Source: Candidatus Colicola caccequi
GTDB taxonomy: Bacteria; Bacteroidota; Bacteroidia; Bacteroidales; Paludibacteraceae
Length of the DNA stretch: 35,827 nt
Reading direction: 5' to 3'
Assembly (NCBI GenBank): GCA_018065205.1
Contig: JAGHTR010000066.1
Coordinates: 1-35,827 of the forward strand
A program made the translations under genes and the position numbers. Position 1 is the first letter of the stretch; every line of letters begins with the position of its first letter. The notes under the pieces were generated by a model that did not search any database, had not been told where the DNA came from, and was given only the letters and a program-made list of their open reading frames with translations. Below, one piece after another: positions 17,151-23,507 of this stretch.

Positions 17151-17654
17151 TTACCATTTTGCTACGGTATCGTTGTAAATATTCTCTGCAATTTCTGTAA
17201 TCATGGTTGCGCAGAGTTCGTCTTGTACGTCGGTCAGCAATTTATTGGCATCAAATGTTTGGAAAGCCGTATAGGTCTTTTCAAAACTTTCTTCAGGGGT
17301 CTTATTGTTGGTAAAACGAACGCGCACAGTAATGGTAAGTTTGGTCTCGCTGGCATAACTATCTGCAGCAATTGCCATTTGTGCAATATCGTAACCGGTA
17401 ATCTCTCCTTCTAGTTCCAAGTCACCATTTTTGCGCAATATCTCTAATCGTGTTTGACGAGCAAATAGGTCCCGGATTCCTTCGCTTAGATCATTACTTA
17501 GCGGAGGGTAAACCAACGCTGCCATATTGGGGAAATCGGCAATTGATATGCTATGAGTCGTGGAATAATCAATGCTGGCGCCATTGAATTTATAACTAAT
17601 GGCGCATCCGGGCATTAGGAGCAGTAAAACTATGAATGATAGTGATTTTTTCAT
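17151..17654 (-). CDS. lptE: LptE-like LPS assembly lipoprotein
   Basis: 167 residues. Lipoprotein signal with lipobox LMPGC (Cys17). The body, AISYKFNGASIDYSTTHSIS, FPNMAALVYPPLSNDLSEGI, and LELEGEITGYDIAQMAI, matches the Bacteroidetes LptE pattern. LptE plugs the LptD barrel that inserts lipopolysaccharide in the outer membrane. It lies 14 bases downstream of the sigma-54 activator gene and upstream of secG; I recall the order activator-lptE-secG as common in Bacteroidales. No oddities. Confidence 0.88.
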   Translation of the reverse strand: MKKSLSFIVLLLLMPGCAISYKFNGASIDYSTTHSISIADFPNMAALVYPPLSNDLSEGIRDLFARQTRLEILRKNGDLELEGEITGYDIAQMAIAADSYASETKLTITVRVRFTNNKTPEESFEKTYTAFQTFDANKLLTDVQDELCATMITEIAENIYNDTVAKW

Positions 17655-17668
17655 TTCTACGTGGTGTA

Positions 17669-18829
17669 CTAAATCCCGTATTCTTTTATCTTACGGTATA
17701 ACGTTCTCTCTGACATACCTAACATCTTAGCCGCTTCGCGCCGATTACCCTGACTTTTTTCTAAAGCTCGAAGAGTTTGTTCCTTAGCTACTTCATCAAT
17801 GCTACTTACCTCTTCTGCATATTCCTCAGCCTCTTCCGCATCATCATAATGGTGAATGGGGGTATCTACTAAGGGTGTGCGAGGTTCTGCAGAATTACGC
17901 ATTAAATCTTGAATCTGCTGCCGCATATCGCTCATATCCCGTTTCATATCAAAAAGTATTTTGTACAGGATATCTCGCTCATTCATGAAGTTGCCTTCTT
18001 GTGTGGTTGTTTTGCCTAACACAATGGCATGTGTACCTTCGTTAACGGGCAAATACTTGCGTAGCGTATCAGCGGTAATGTCATGATTCTTTTCAATAAC
18101 ACTGATTTGCTCTGCAACGTTCTTTAGTTGACGTACATTGCCGTTCCAATAATAACTCTTGAGCAATTCTGTAGCCTCATCGTTTAGTCTAACTGCAGGC
18201 ATCCGATACTTGTCGCTACAATCTAAAGCGAACTTATGGAATAGCATTGGAATATCTTCTTTGCGTTCACGAAGAGCCGGTACTTTAATCTCCACGGTGT
18301 TTAGACGATAATAGAGGTCTTCCCGGAACTTGCCTTCGCGTATAGCCTGCTGCATGTCTATGTTAGTGGCCGCCACTACTCGTACGTTTGTTTTTTGTAC
18401 TGTACTGGATCCCATCCGAATAAATTCACCGGTTTCTAAAACACGCAACAGACGCACTTGAGTGGCTAAGGGTAACTCGCCCACTTCATCTAAGAATAAT
18501 GTTCCACCATTAGCTATTTCAAAATAACCTTTACGATCGGCTTTTGCATCGGTGAAGGCTCCTCTTTCATGACCGAATAATTCGCTGTCAATTGTTCCCT
18601 CAGGGATTGCTCCGCAGTTGATGGCAAAATACGGACCGTGCTTCCGTGCGCTATACGCATGAATAATTTGTGGGAAGAACTCTTTGCCGGATCCTGATTC
18701 GCCGGTTACCAATACACTCAAATCAGTCAAAGCGACTTGCACAGCCACTTCAATTGCGCGATTTAAGCGGTCGTTTTGACCAATGATGCCAAATCGCTGT
18801 TTGATGTTTTGTAACTCTTGAGATGTCAT
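17669..18829 (-). CDS. Sigma-54-dependent activator, no N-terminal sensor domain
   Basis: 386 residues from ATG 18827-18829; the longer open frame runs into ssrA and is rejected. The AAA+ domain begins almost at once: Walker A GESGSGKE (43-50), loop GAFTDA (90-95), Walker B TLFLDEVGE (110-118), and NVRQLKN (231-237). A helical, probably coiled region (285-318) and an acidic linker (329-344) precede a Fis-type helix-turn-helix (350-386: TLRALEKSQGNRREAAKMLG, MSERTLYRKI). There is no receiver, GAF or PAS domain, so activity may be set by partner binding or amount. The sigma-54-contact loop normally reads GAFTGA; here the fifth residue is Asp. The start codon lies two bases after the ssrA 3' end. 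Confidence 0.92.
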   Translation of the reverse strand: MTSQELQNIKQRFGIIGQNDRLNRAIEVAVQVALTDLSVLVTGESGSGKEFFPQIIHAYSARKHGPYFAINCGAIPEGTIDSELFGHERGAFTDAKADRKGYFEIANGGTLFLDEVGELPLATQVRLLRVLETGEFIRMGSSTVQKTNVRVVAATNIDMQQAIREGKFREDLYYRLNTVEIKVPALRERKEDIPMLFHKFALDCSDKYRMPAVRLNDEATELLKSYYWNGNVRQLKNVAEQISVIEKNHDITADTLRKYLPVNEGTHAIVLGKTTTQEGNFMNERDILYKILFDMKRDMSDMRQQIQDLMRNSAEPRTPLVDTPIHHYDDAEEAEEYAEEVSSIDEVAKEQTLRALEKSQGNRREAAKMLGMSERTLYRKIKEYGI

Positions 18830-18831
18830 AG

Positions 18832-19221
18832 TGGAGATAGTGGGAGTCGAACCCACGTCCAAACAAGGAATCAATACGCTTTCTACATGCTTATCTTGGC
18901 CTGCATTTTCGTGCTTTAACAAGACCCAAGCCACCAATTAAAGCCTTATCTGCTAATGTCTCATTGACGCACCGCAGCTTACGTCAACCATCTTCGCAAT
19001 TTCTGCACCGCTATATCCATTCAGCCGCGAAGCCGGGCTTGGAGCGATGTCTCGTCTCCCAACCTTGTCGGGAGAAAAAAGTAATCTTACTATACTTCAG
19101 ATTAAGCAGCGAGAGCTACATTGTTGTTGCCAGTTAAACTGTTGGACCCTAAGTACGAGCGGTGTCCATGCTCGGCATGCTTACATACCTATTCTGCCTG
19201 CTGTCAAAACCAATTATCCCC
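18832..19221 (-). ncRNA. ssrA: tmRNA (transfer-messenger RNA)
   Basis: 390 bases. The 5' end GGGGATAATTGGTTTTGACA and the 3' end TTCGACTCCCACTATCTCC plus A pair in a tRNA-like acceptor (GGGGATA/TATCTCC), including the G3-U70 pair that AlaRS recognises. The T arm is GTGGG-TTCGACT-CCCAC. CCA is not encoded. The tag frame is 19146-19102: SNSLTGNNNVALAA then TAA, with the usual hydrophobic VALAA degradation end and TTAGGG just before it. tmRNA frees stalled ribosomes and tags the unfinished protein. A palindrome AGACCT-AGCG-AGGTCT lies just upstream of the 5' end. A possible -7 box (TACATTTG, 19228-19221) directly touches the 5' end, but no well-spaced TTG goes with it. Confidence 0.96.
19102..19146 (-). 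CDS. tmRNA proteolysis-tag reading frame
   Basis: The resume codon is taken as TCC because the A four bases before it aligns with A86 of E. coli tmRNA (TTAG followed by two bases, then the codon). The encoded tag is SNSLTGNNNVALAA and stops at TAA; the released tag would carry the extra Ala from the charged tmRNA at its front. Confidence 0.75.
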   Translation of the reverse strand, partial: SNSLTGNNNVALAA

Positions 19222-19255
19222 AAATGTAGACCTCGCTAGGTCTAATAAGGTGCAA

Positions 19256-19292
19256 AAGAGCATTTGTGAGTAAACTCGCAGATGCTCTTTTT
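19256..19292. terminator. Hairpin terminator between tRNA-Arg and ssrA
   Basis: A 15-bp stem with three G-U pairs (AAGAGCATTTGTGAG, loop TAAA, CTCGCAGATGCTCTT). On the forward strand it is followed by a long T run; on the reverse strand the T run is four bases. By position it should end the leftward tRNA-Arg transcript before ssrA. Confidence 0.7.
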
Positions 19293-19302
19293 TCGTTTTT
19301 TG

Positions 19303-19376
19303 TGATCCATGCAGGATTCAAACCTGCAACCCCCACATCCGTAGTGTGGTACTCTATTCAGTTGAGCTAATGGACC
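19303..19376 (-). tRNA. tRNA-Arg (anticodon ACG)
   Basis: Reverse strand: acceptor GGTCCAT/ATGGATC with one G-U, D arm starting GCTCAACTGAATAGAGT, anticodon stem CCACA/TGTGG with loop CTACGGA and anticodon ACG, and T arm GCAGG-TTTGAAT-CCTGC. The anticodon A is normally edited to inosine to read CGU, CGC and CGA. CCA is not encoded. It has its own promoter at 19408-19438 and a terminator before ssrA. Confidence 0.95.
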
Positions 19377-19407
19377 TCTATTTTGAGTTTTTTCCCAAAA
19401 GCGACTG

Positions 19408-19438
19408 CAAAAGTACAGTTTTTTTTTGATATGAGCAA
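19408..19438 (-). promoter_or_regulatory. Promoter for tRNA-Arg
   Basis: Reverse strand: TTG (19436-19438), 20 bases, TACTTTTG (19415-19408), then CAGTCGC. It is divergent from the promoter of the vWA lipoprotein gene. Confidence 0.8.
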
Positions 19439-19456
19439 ATTTATTTGCATTTTTTT

Positions 19457-19486
19457 TTGTTTTTTGCCATTTTTTTTGTAATTTTG
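19457..19486 (+). promoter_or_regulatory. Promoter for the vWA lipoprotein-methyltransferase pair
   Basis: TTG (19457-19459), 19 bases rich in T, TAATTTTG (19479-19486), then CAGCC. The leader to the ATG at 19506 is short, about 15 bases. Confidence 0.75.
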
Positions 19487-19505
19487 CAGCCAAATTTAAT
19501 AATTT

Positions 19506-20681
19506 ATGCGAAAAATATCTGTTTTGAGTCTAATTTTACCATTGGTTGTTTTGCCATCTTGTAAAATTCATGAGTCATTCTCCCGTGCCGATTTAATAGG
19601 TTTTAGTGCAGATGTTCAGCCTAGTTACCATGTGGAGGAAGGTCCGTTCAAGAATTTAGAGCCGCAAAGTGCGCCGTATGACTTGTTGGCGAATGAAGAA
19701 GGATTTGGTGAGTTGTTGGAAGATGTCCGTACCGGTGATAATACGACGTTGTACTATGCTACAGATGTGGCAATTGATCGTATCAAGTATGTCCGTACTA
19801 AGGTGGCGAAACGTGACCCGGAGACCTTATACTACATATTTGTTATATCTGATGGTTTGGATAATGCGTCTGTTAGTGTGTCGCATAACCATCGTCAGAC
19901 CACTTTTATTTCTCGTCCTGAGCAGTATAGAAAACGTATTGCACGTCGATTGAAGAATGTGATGGGCGTAGGCAAGGATTGGAATATGTTGACCGTTTAC
20001 CCGATGGTACTTCGTGGTGATGATTTAGAGCGTGTGCGTAAGGACAATAAAATGTCGGAGCAGGATTTTGATGCATATCTAAGTGAGCAGTTTGATTGCC
20101 TGCGTTATAGTTCGGATGGTGAAGCACCTAAAGTAAATATAAGCACGGACTTTGATGATATTTACACGGAATTGGAGGATGATTTCCGTCACTCTAAGTA
20201 TGAATTCCGTGTATCTAAGGACTTTGTAGGCAAGTTGATCCGTATGACATTAACCTCTTCTAATGGCGATGAAGCTAAGATTGAAGGTGTGCTTAAACGT
20301 TGTGGTGTTAATAAGTATAAGTTGGATAATCTGACGTTGACTAACCTTACTTCTCGCTTTACGGATACGCGCTATTGCAACAAAAAAGGTACCTATCTAA
20401 AGTCTATAGAGACGGATAGCAAGATGAGTAACGTTTATTTCCGCTTACGAGACTTGCGTTTGCCCTCGTCAAAGGCCTTTTTTAATCCGGTTGATGCTGT
20501 TCAATCTTATCAAAATGGACGAGTTTGGCAGACCAATACCGAGTACACCAGAAACGCTACAATACACCCCAATACCTACTGCATCTTTTTGTTAGACGCA
20601 AGTACGTCCATGGGCAAAGATCTGGAGGCGGCCAAGGAGCATATTAAGCGAGTGGTAAGTATGATTAATGCGCCATTCTAA
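19506..20681 (+). CDS. Lipoprotein with an apparently circularly permuted vWA domain
   Basis: 391 residues. The signal ends in the lipobox VVLPSC (Cys19), so the mature protein should be lipid-anchored. Residues 27-120 look like the middle and rear of a von Willebrand A fold: ADLIGFSADV as strand 2, GDNTTLYYATDVAIDRI with the metal-site Thr (80/81), and YYIFVISDGLDN with the metal-site Asp116. Strand/helix pairs continue to about 235 (LTVYPMVLRGDD, DDIYTELEDDFR). A beta-rich insert follows (240-350). The expected first strand and helix 1, with the MIDAS motif DASTS (364-368, CIFLLDASTSMGKDL), come last. Joining the C-terminal end to residue 26 restores normal order. Function unknown; metal-dependent binding of a protein partner is inferred. 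A methyltransferase gene follows six bases later. Confidence 0.75.
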   Translation: MRKISVLSLILPLVVLPSCKIHESFSRADLIGFSADVQPSYHVEEGPFKNLEPQSAPYDLLANEEGFGELLEDVRTGDNTTLYYATDVAIDRIKYVRTKVAKRDPETLYYIFVISDGLDNASVSVSHNHRQTTFISRPEQYRKRIARRLKNVMGVGKDWNMLTVYPMVLRGDDLERVRKDNKMSEQDFDAYLSEQFDCLRYSSDGEAPKVNISTDFDDIYTELEDDFRHSKYEFRVSKDFVGKLIRMTLTSSNGDEAKIEGVLKRCGVNKYKLDNLTLTNLTSRFTDTRYCNKKGTYLKSIETDSKMSNVYFRLRDLRLPSSKAFFNPVDAVQSYQNGRVWQTNTEYTRNATIHPNTYCIFLLDASTSMGKDLEAAKEHIKRVVSMINAPF

Positions 20682-20687
20682 CGAACG

Positions 20688-21515
20688 ATGATTAAACGTT
20701 TGTGGTTTCGGATAATGTCCATGATATGGCATCGTCTGTCAGCGTGGAATACAGGGGGCGAAGGGATACATTCGCCTCGTCTGTTTTATTTGGTGCGGCA
20801 TATACTCTATGATACCAATCGCTTGTATGCATGGGAGGATATAGAGCGGCGCCGAGAGGCTATGTTGCGTGCCCCGAAATTGGTGCATATAGAGGATTAT
20901 GGCACCGGAATCAATCGCGAGGAATTAGTGTCACATATTGCTAAAAAAAGTGTGATGAGGGCCTCTGATGCTCAGCGATTAAGTAGGGTGCTTAATTATA
21001 TGAGTGGAACAGAGTATGTGCCAGAAAGGCGACGCCCGTTGCGTATTGTTGAGTTGGGAACCAGTTTGGGTCTTACTACGGCGTATTTGGCTTCGGTGAA
21101 TAGTGCAAATGAAGTAGTTACGTTTGAGGGGAGTGCCGAAGTAGGTATGATGGCGGAATTGAATTGGCAAAAATTAGGCCTGCAGCGGATTCGTTTGATA
21201 AGGGGGAATATAGATGAGACTTTGCCTAAGTATATCACTCAGCTGAGCAAACAAGGTGAGACGATAGACTTTGTGCTTATGGATGCCAATCACACCGGAG
21301 AGGCTACCTTGCGTTATTGGGATATGTTGCGACCGTTGCTGAATGGCGATAGTATGGTTGTATTAGATGATATACGCTATAGTAGGGATATGTACATGGC
21401 GTGGAAACAAATAGGACAGGATGACCGGGTGACATCTACTTTGGATTTGGGACAAATGGGTGTGGTGTTGGTTTATCCTCCGTTGATTAAGCGCCACTAC
21501 CGTTTACGTATGTAG
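20688..21515 (+). CDS. Class I SAM-dependent methyltransferase
   Basis: 275 residues, no signal peptide. After a basic N-terminal region (HSPRLFYLVRHILYD, about 30-42), the Rossmann domain shows motif I RIVELGTSLGLTTAYLA (118-134), the acidic residue after strand 2 (VVTFEGSAE), FVLMDANHTGEATLRYWDML and MVVLDDIRYSRDM. These are laid out as in O-methyltransferase/CmcI-like families. The substrate is unknown. The six-base spacing to the permuted vWA lipoprotein suggests one transcript; whether they share a task cannot be told. The gene ends before an array of 11-bp repeats. Confidence 0.82.
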   Translation: MIKRLWFRIMSMIWHRLSAWNTGGEGIHSPRLFYLVRHILYDTNRLYAWEDIERRREAMLRAPKLVHIEDYGTGINREELVSHIAKKSVMRASDAQRLSRVLNYMSGTEYVPERRRPLRIVELGTSLGLTTAYLASVNSANEVVTFEGSAEVGMMAELNWQKLGLQRIRLIRGNIDETLPKYITQLSKQGETIDFVLMDANHTGEATLRYWDMLRPLLNGDSMVVLDDIRYSRDMYMAWKQIGQDDRVTSTLDLGQMGVVLVYPPLIKRHYRLRM

Positions 21516-21535
21516 AATCGTCCGGTGATGTATCG

Positions 21536-21590
21536 CTAATCACATACTAATCACATATTAATCACATATTAATCACATACTAATCACATA
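21536..21590. repeat. Five tandem 11-bp repeats
   Basis: Five head-to-tail copies of YTAATCACATA (C,C,T,T,C as first base) with no other change, followed by a partial sixth CTAAG. The unit is close to one helical turn. It lies between the methyltransferase stop and the cobalamin adenosyltransferase start. Confidence 0.95.
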
Positions 21591-21626
21591 CTAAGAACCT
21601 TGTGTGGATAAACTGAAAGGAGTGCG

Positions 21627-22169
21627 ATGATGATTTATACTAAAACAGGAGATAAAGGCTATACCAGTTTGGCGAATGGCAAGCGTGTTTCTAAGTGTAC
21701 GGGCCTATTGGAGGCTTATGGTACGGCGGACGAACTAAATGCCCAAATGGGAATGTTGCGCTGCAAGGTGCAAGCTTTGCACATGGATGCGTTGGATGCT
21801 GATTTAGAGTGGATGCAGAATAAATTATTCAATTTAGGTGCTTCGTTAGCTTGCGCTCCCGGAGAATGGATTACGGAGAAGGATGTGTTGCATATTGAAT
21901 CGTTAATCGATCAAATGGAGGCCGAATTGCCATGTTTGAAAGGGTTTATTTTGCCTGCCGGAAACGAAGCCATGTGTCAAGCACATATATGTCGTACGGT
22001 GGCGAGAAGGTTGGAACGATATATGCTCAAAGTTCGTCAAAAAAAGAATGAAAGTGGCGTTTGGAAGCAAGAGTGCATTTTTGTGAATAGATTAAGCGAT
22101 TTTTTGTTTGTAGTCGCCAAAAAAATCGCAAAAAATGAGGGTTTTGAGATGTTTTTTTGGAAAAAGTGA
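21627..22169 (+). CDS. Cob(I)alamin adenosyltransferase, PduO type
   Basis: 180 residues. It attaches the 5'-deoxyadenosyl group of ATP to cob(I)alamin to make adenosylcobalamin. The PduO family opening MIYTKTGDKGYTSL, then KRVSK, EAYGTADELNAQMG, DLEWMQNKLFNLGASLAC, and LPAGNEAMCQAHICRTVARRLER are all clear. Two ATG codons stand side by side (21627 and 21630). A rare good Shine-Dalgarno (AAAGGAG, 21616-21622) is four bases from the first and seven from the second, so 21630 may be the one used. No cobalamin riboswitch fits in the 111 bases upstream, which hold the 11-bp repeats. Confidence 0.93.
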   Translation: MMIYTKTGDKGYTSLANGKRVSKCTGLLEAYGTADELNAQMGMLRCKVQALHMDALDADLEWMQNKLFNLGASLACAPGEWITEKDVLHIESLIDQMEAELPCLKGFILPAGNEAMCQAHICRTVARRLERYMLKVRQKKNESGVWKQECIFVNRLSDFLFVVAKKIAKNEGFEMFFWKK

Positions 22170-22177
22170 AAAAAAAT

Positions 22178-22208
22178 TTGCATGTTTAGATTATTTTTTG
22201 TACTTTTG
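22178..22208 (+). promoter_or_regulatory. Promoter for the DUF2795-T9SS operon
   Basis: TTG (22178-22180) in TTTGCATG, 20 bases, TACTTTTG (22201-22208), then CACGCTAATTT. The leader to the ATG at 22253 is about 40 bases. No other promoter is seen until after gldN. Confidence 0.85.
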
Positions 22209-22252
22209 CACGCTAATTTCGATAAGAAGTACCTAAAATCTATATAAAAACT

Positions 22253-22474
22253 ATGTATTGGACACTTGAATTAGCATCGAAACTGGAAGATGCTCCTTGG
22301 CCTGCAACTAAGGAAGAATTGTTGGATTATGCCAACCGTACGGGGGCTCCTATGGAGGTTATTGAGAACTTGCAGGAGATTGAGGATGAGGATGAAGTTT
22401 ACGAGTGCATAGAGGATTTATGGCCGGATTATCCGACGGAGGACGATTTCTTCTTCAACGAAGAGGAATACTAA
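22253..22474 (+). CDS. DUF2795 family small acidic protein
   Basis: 73 residues, very acidic. MYWTLELASKLEDAPWPATK, EELLDYANRTGAPMEVIENL and the closing EDLWPDYPTEDDFFFNEEEY match the small DUF2795 protein common in Bacteroidetes. The function is unknown; its small helical form and acidic tail suggest an adaptor or nucleic-acid mimic, but that is a guess. It is the first gene after the promoter and lies nine bases before the porP/sprF gene, so it is transcribed with the secretion genes. Confidence 0.88.
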   Translation: MYWTLELASKLEDAPWPATKEELLDYANRTGAPMEVIENLQEIEDEDEVYECIEDLWPDYPTEDDFFFNEEEY

Positions 22475-22483
22475 TATAGGAAA

Positions 22484-23467
22484 ATGAAACAGGCAAGATG
22501 GATTGCATTGATAATACTGTTGGTTGTTGTGGCTTCTACTCGGGCGCAAACGGATCCGCAGTTAGGTCAATACATGCACTTGCAACAGACGTATAATCCC
22601 GCAGCGGCGGGTGATGGCGACTTAATGCGCGTAGCGGGCATGCACCGCATGCAATTCACGGGCATAAGTAACTTTCCGATGACTACTTACTTTACGTTTT
22701 GTTCGCCATTCGTCATTAACAATACGAAACATGCTGCCGGAGTTCGGTTCTTAAACGATATGTACGGACTGTTCTCAAACCAGTCGTTCCACGTCCAATA
22801 TGCTTATCGCCATAAGATTGGTAACGGGTATTTGAGCGCTGGTGTTGATTTGGGATTTGTCAATATGAGTTTTAAGACCGACAGTATTAATCTTGCTCAA
22901 GTTGCTGCAGAAGTGGGTGAAGGTGGTTTTTTTAGTGAAAACGATCCTGCTATTCCTAAGGGAAGCGGCGAGAAGGGAAGCAATGGGATGACGTTTGATA
23001 TGGGCTTGGGCTTGTACTATAGCGCTCCTACTTGGTGGGCCGGCATCAGTTATAGTCACTTAACCAGACCTAAGGTGGAGTGGAGTGATTTGTCGGAGAT
23101 AACGTTAGTGGGCACGTTGTATATAGCAGGTGGATATAACTGGAAATTGAAATATGCTCCTCAATGGGTGTTAAAACCAAGCCTTATGGTGATGACTGAT
23201 TTTGTGAACTGGGATGTTAACCTCACCATGTTGGCAGAGTGGAAAGAACGAGTTAGGTTTGGATTGGGGTATCGAATTGCAGGTAGTGTGAATGTGTTGT
23301 TAGGGGTGGATATTGTTAGTGGATTGCAATTGGGATATACATTTGAATTGCCGGCAAATAAATTGATTCGTGCAACATATGGTTCTCACGAGATTTATTT
23401 GGCCTACGGATTTAATATATTGAAACCGAAACGAACCAATAAGTACAAGAGTGTTCGATACTTATAG
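22484..23467 (+). CDS. Type IX secretion protein of the PorP/SprF family
   Basis: 327 residues. A signal peptide ending STRA-QTDPQ is followed by the PorP/SprF signature QYMHLQQTYNPAAAGDGD, and later TFDMGLGLYYSAPTWWAGIS and LGYTFELP. It is predicted as an outer-membrane beta barrel. In known T9SS, PorP/SprF proteins bind type B C-terminal domains and work with the PorKN ring and the SprA translocon. Its place directly before gldK is the standard T9SS arrangement (porP-K-L-M-N), which supports it being the core PorP rather than one of the many paralogues. Confidence 0.94.
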   Translation: MKQARWIALIILLVVVASTRAQTDPQLGQYMHLQQTYNPAAAGDGDLMRVAGMHRMQFTGISNFPMTTYFTFCSPFVINNTKHAAGVRFLNDMYGLFSNQSFHVQYAYRHKIGNGYLSAGVDLGFVNMSFKTDSINLAQVAAEVGEGGFFSENDPAIPKGSGEKGSNGMTFDMGLGLYYSAPTWWAGISYSHLTRPKVEWSDLSEITLVGTLYIAGGYNWKLKYAPQWVLKPSLMVMTDFVNWDVNLTMLAEWKERVRFGLGYRIAGSVNVLLGVDIVSGLQLGYTFELPANKLIRATYGSHEIYLAYGFNILKPKRTNKYKSVRYL

Positions 23468-23507
23468 GGACGTCAAAATAACGCAAACAAGACATAAATC
23501 AAACAAT

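Noticed and set aside
18830-18937. N-terminal 36-residue extension of the sigma-54 activator frame
   Set aside because: It is a translation of the ssrA 3' region; the activator family match begins at the ATG 18829.
19047-19229. 60-codon forward open frame
   Set aside because: It lies antisense within the tmRNA gene.
21536-21590. CRISPR array
   Set aside because: Units are 11 bases, directly joined, with no spacers and no cas genes.
21516-21626. Cobalamin riboswitch upstream of the adenosyltransferase
   Set aside because: The gap is 111 bases, mostly tandem repeat, without the conserved B12-box sequence.
23451-23507. Longer GldK N-terminus overlapping the porP/sprF gene
   Set aside because: The lipoprotein signal with its lipobox starts at the internal ATG 23508.
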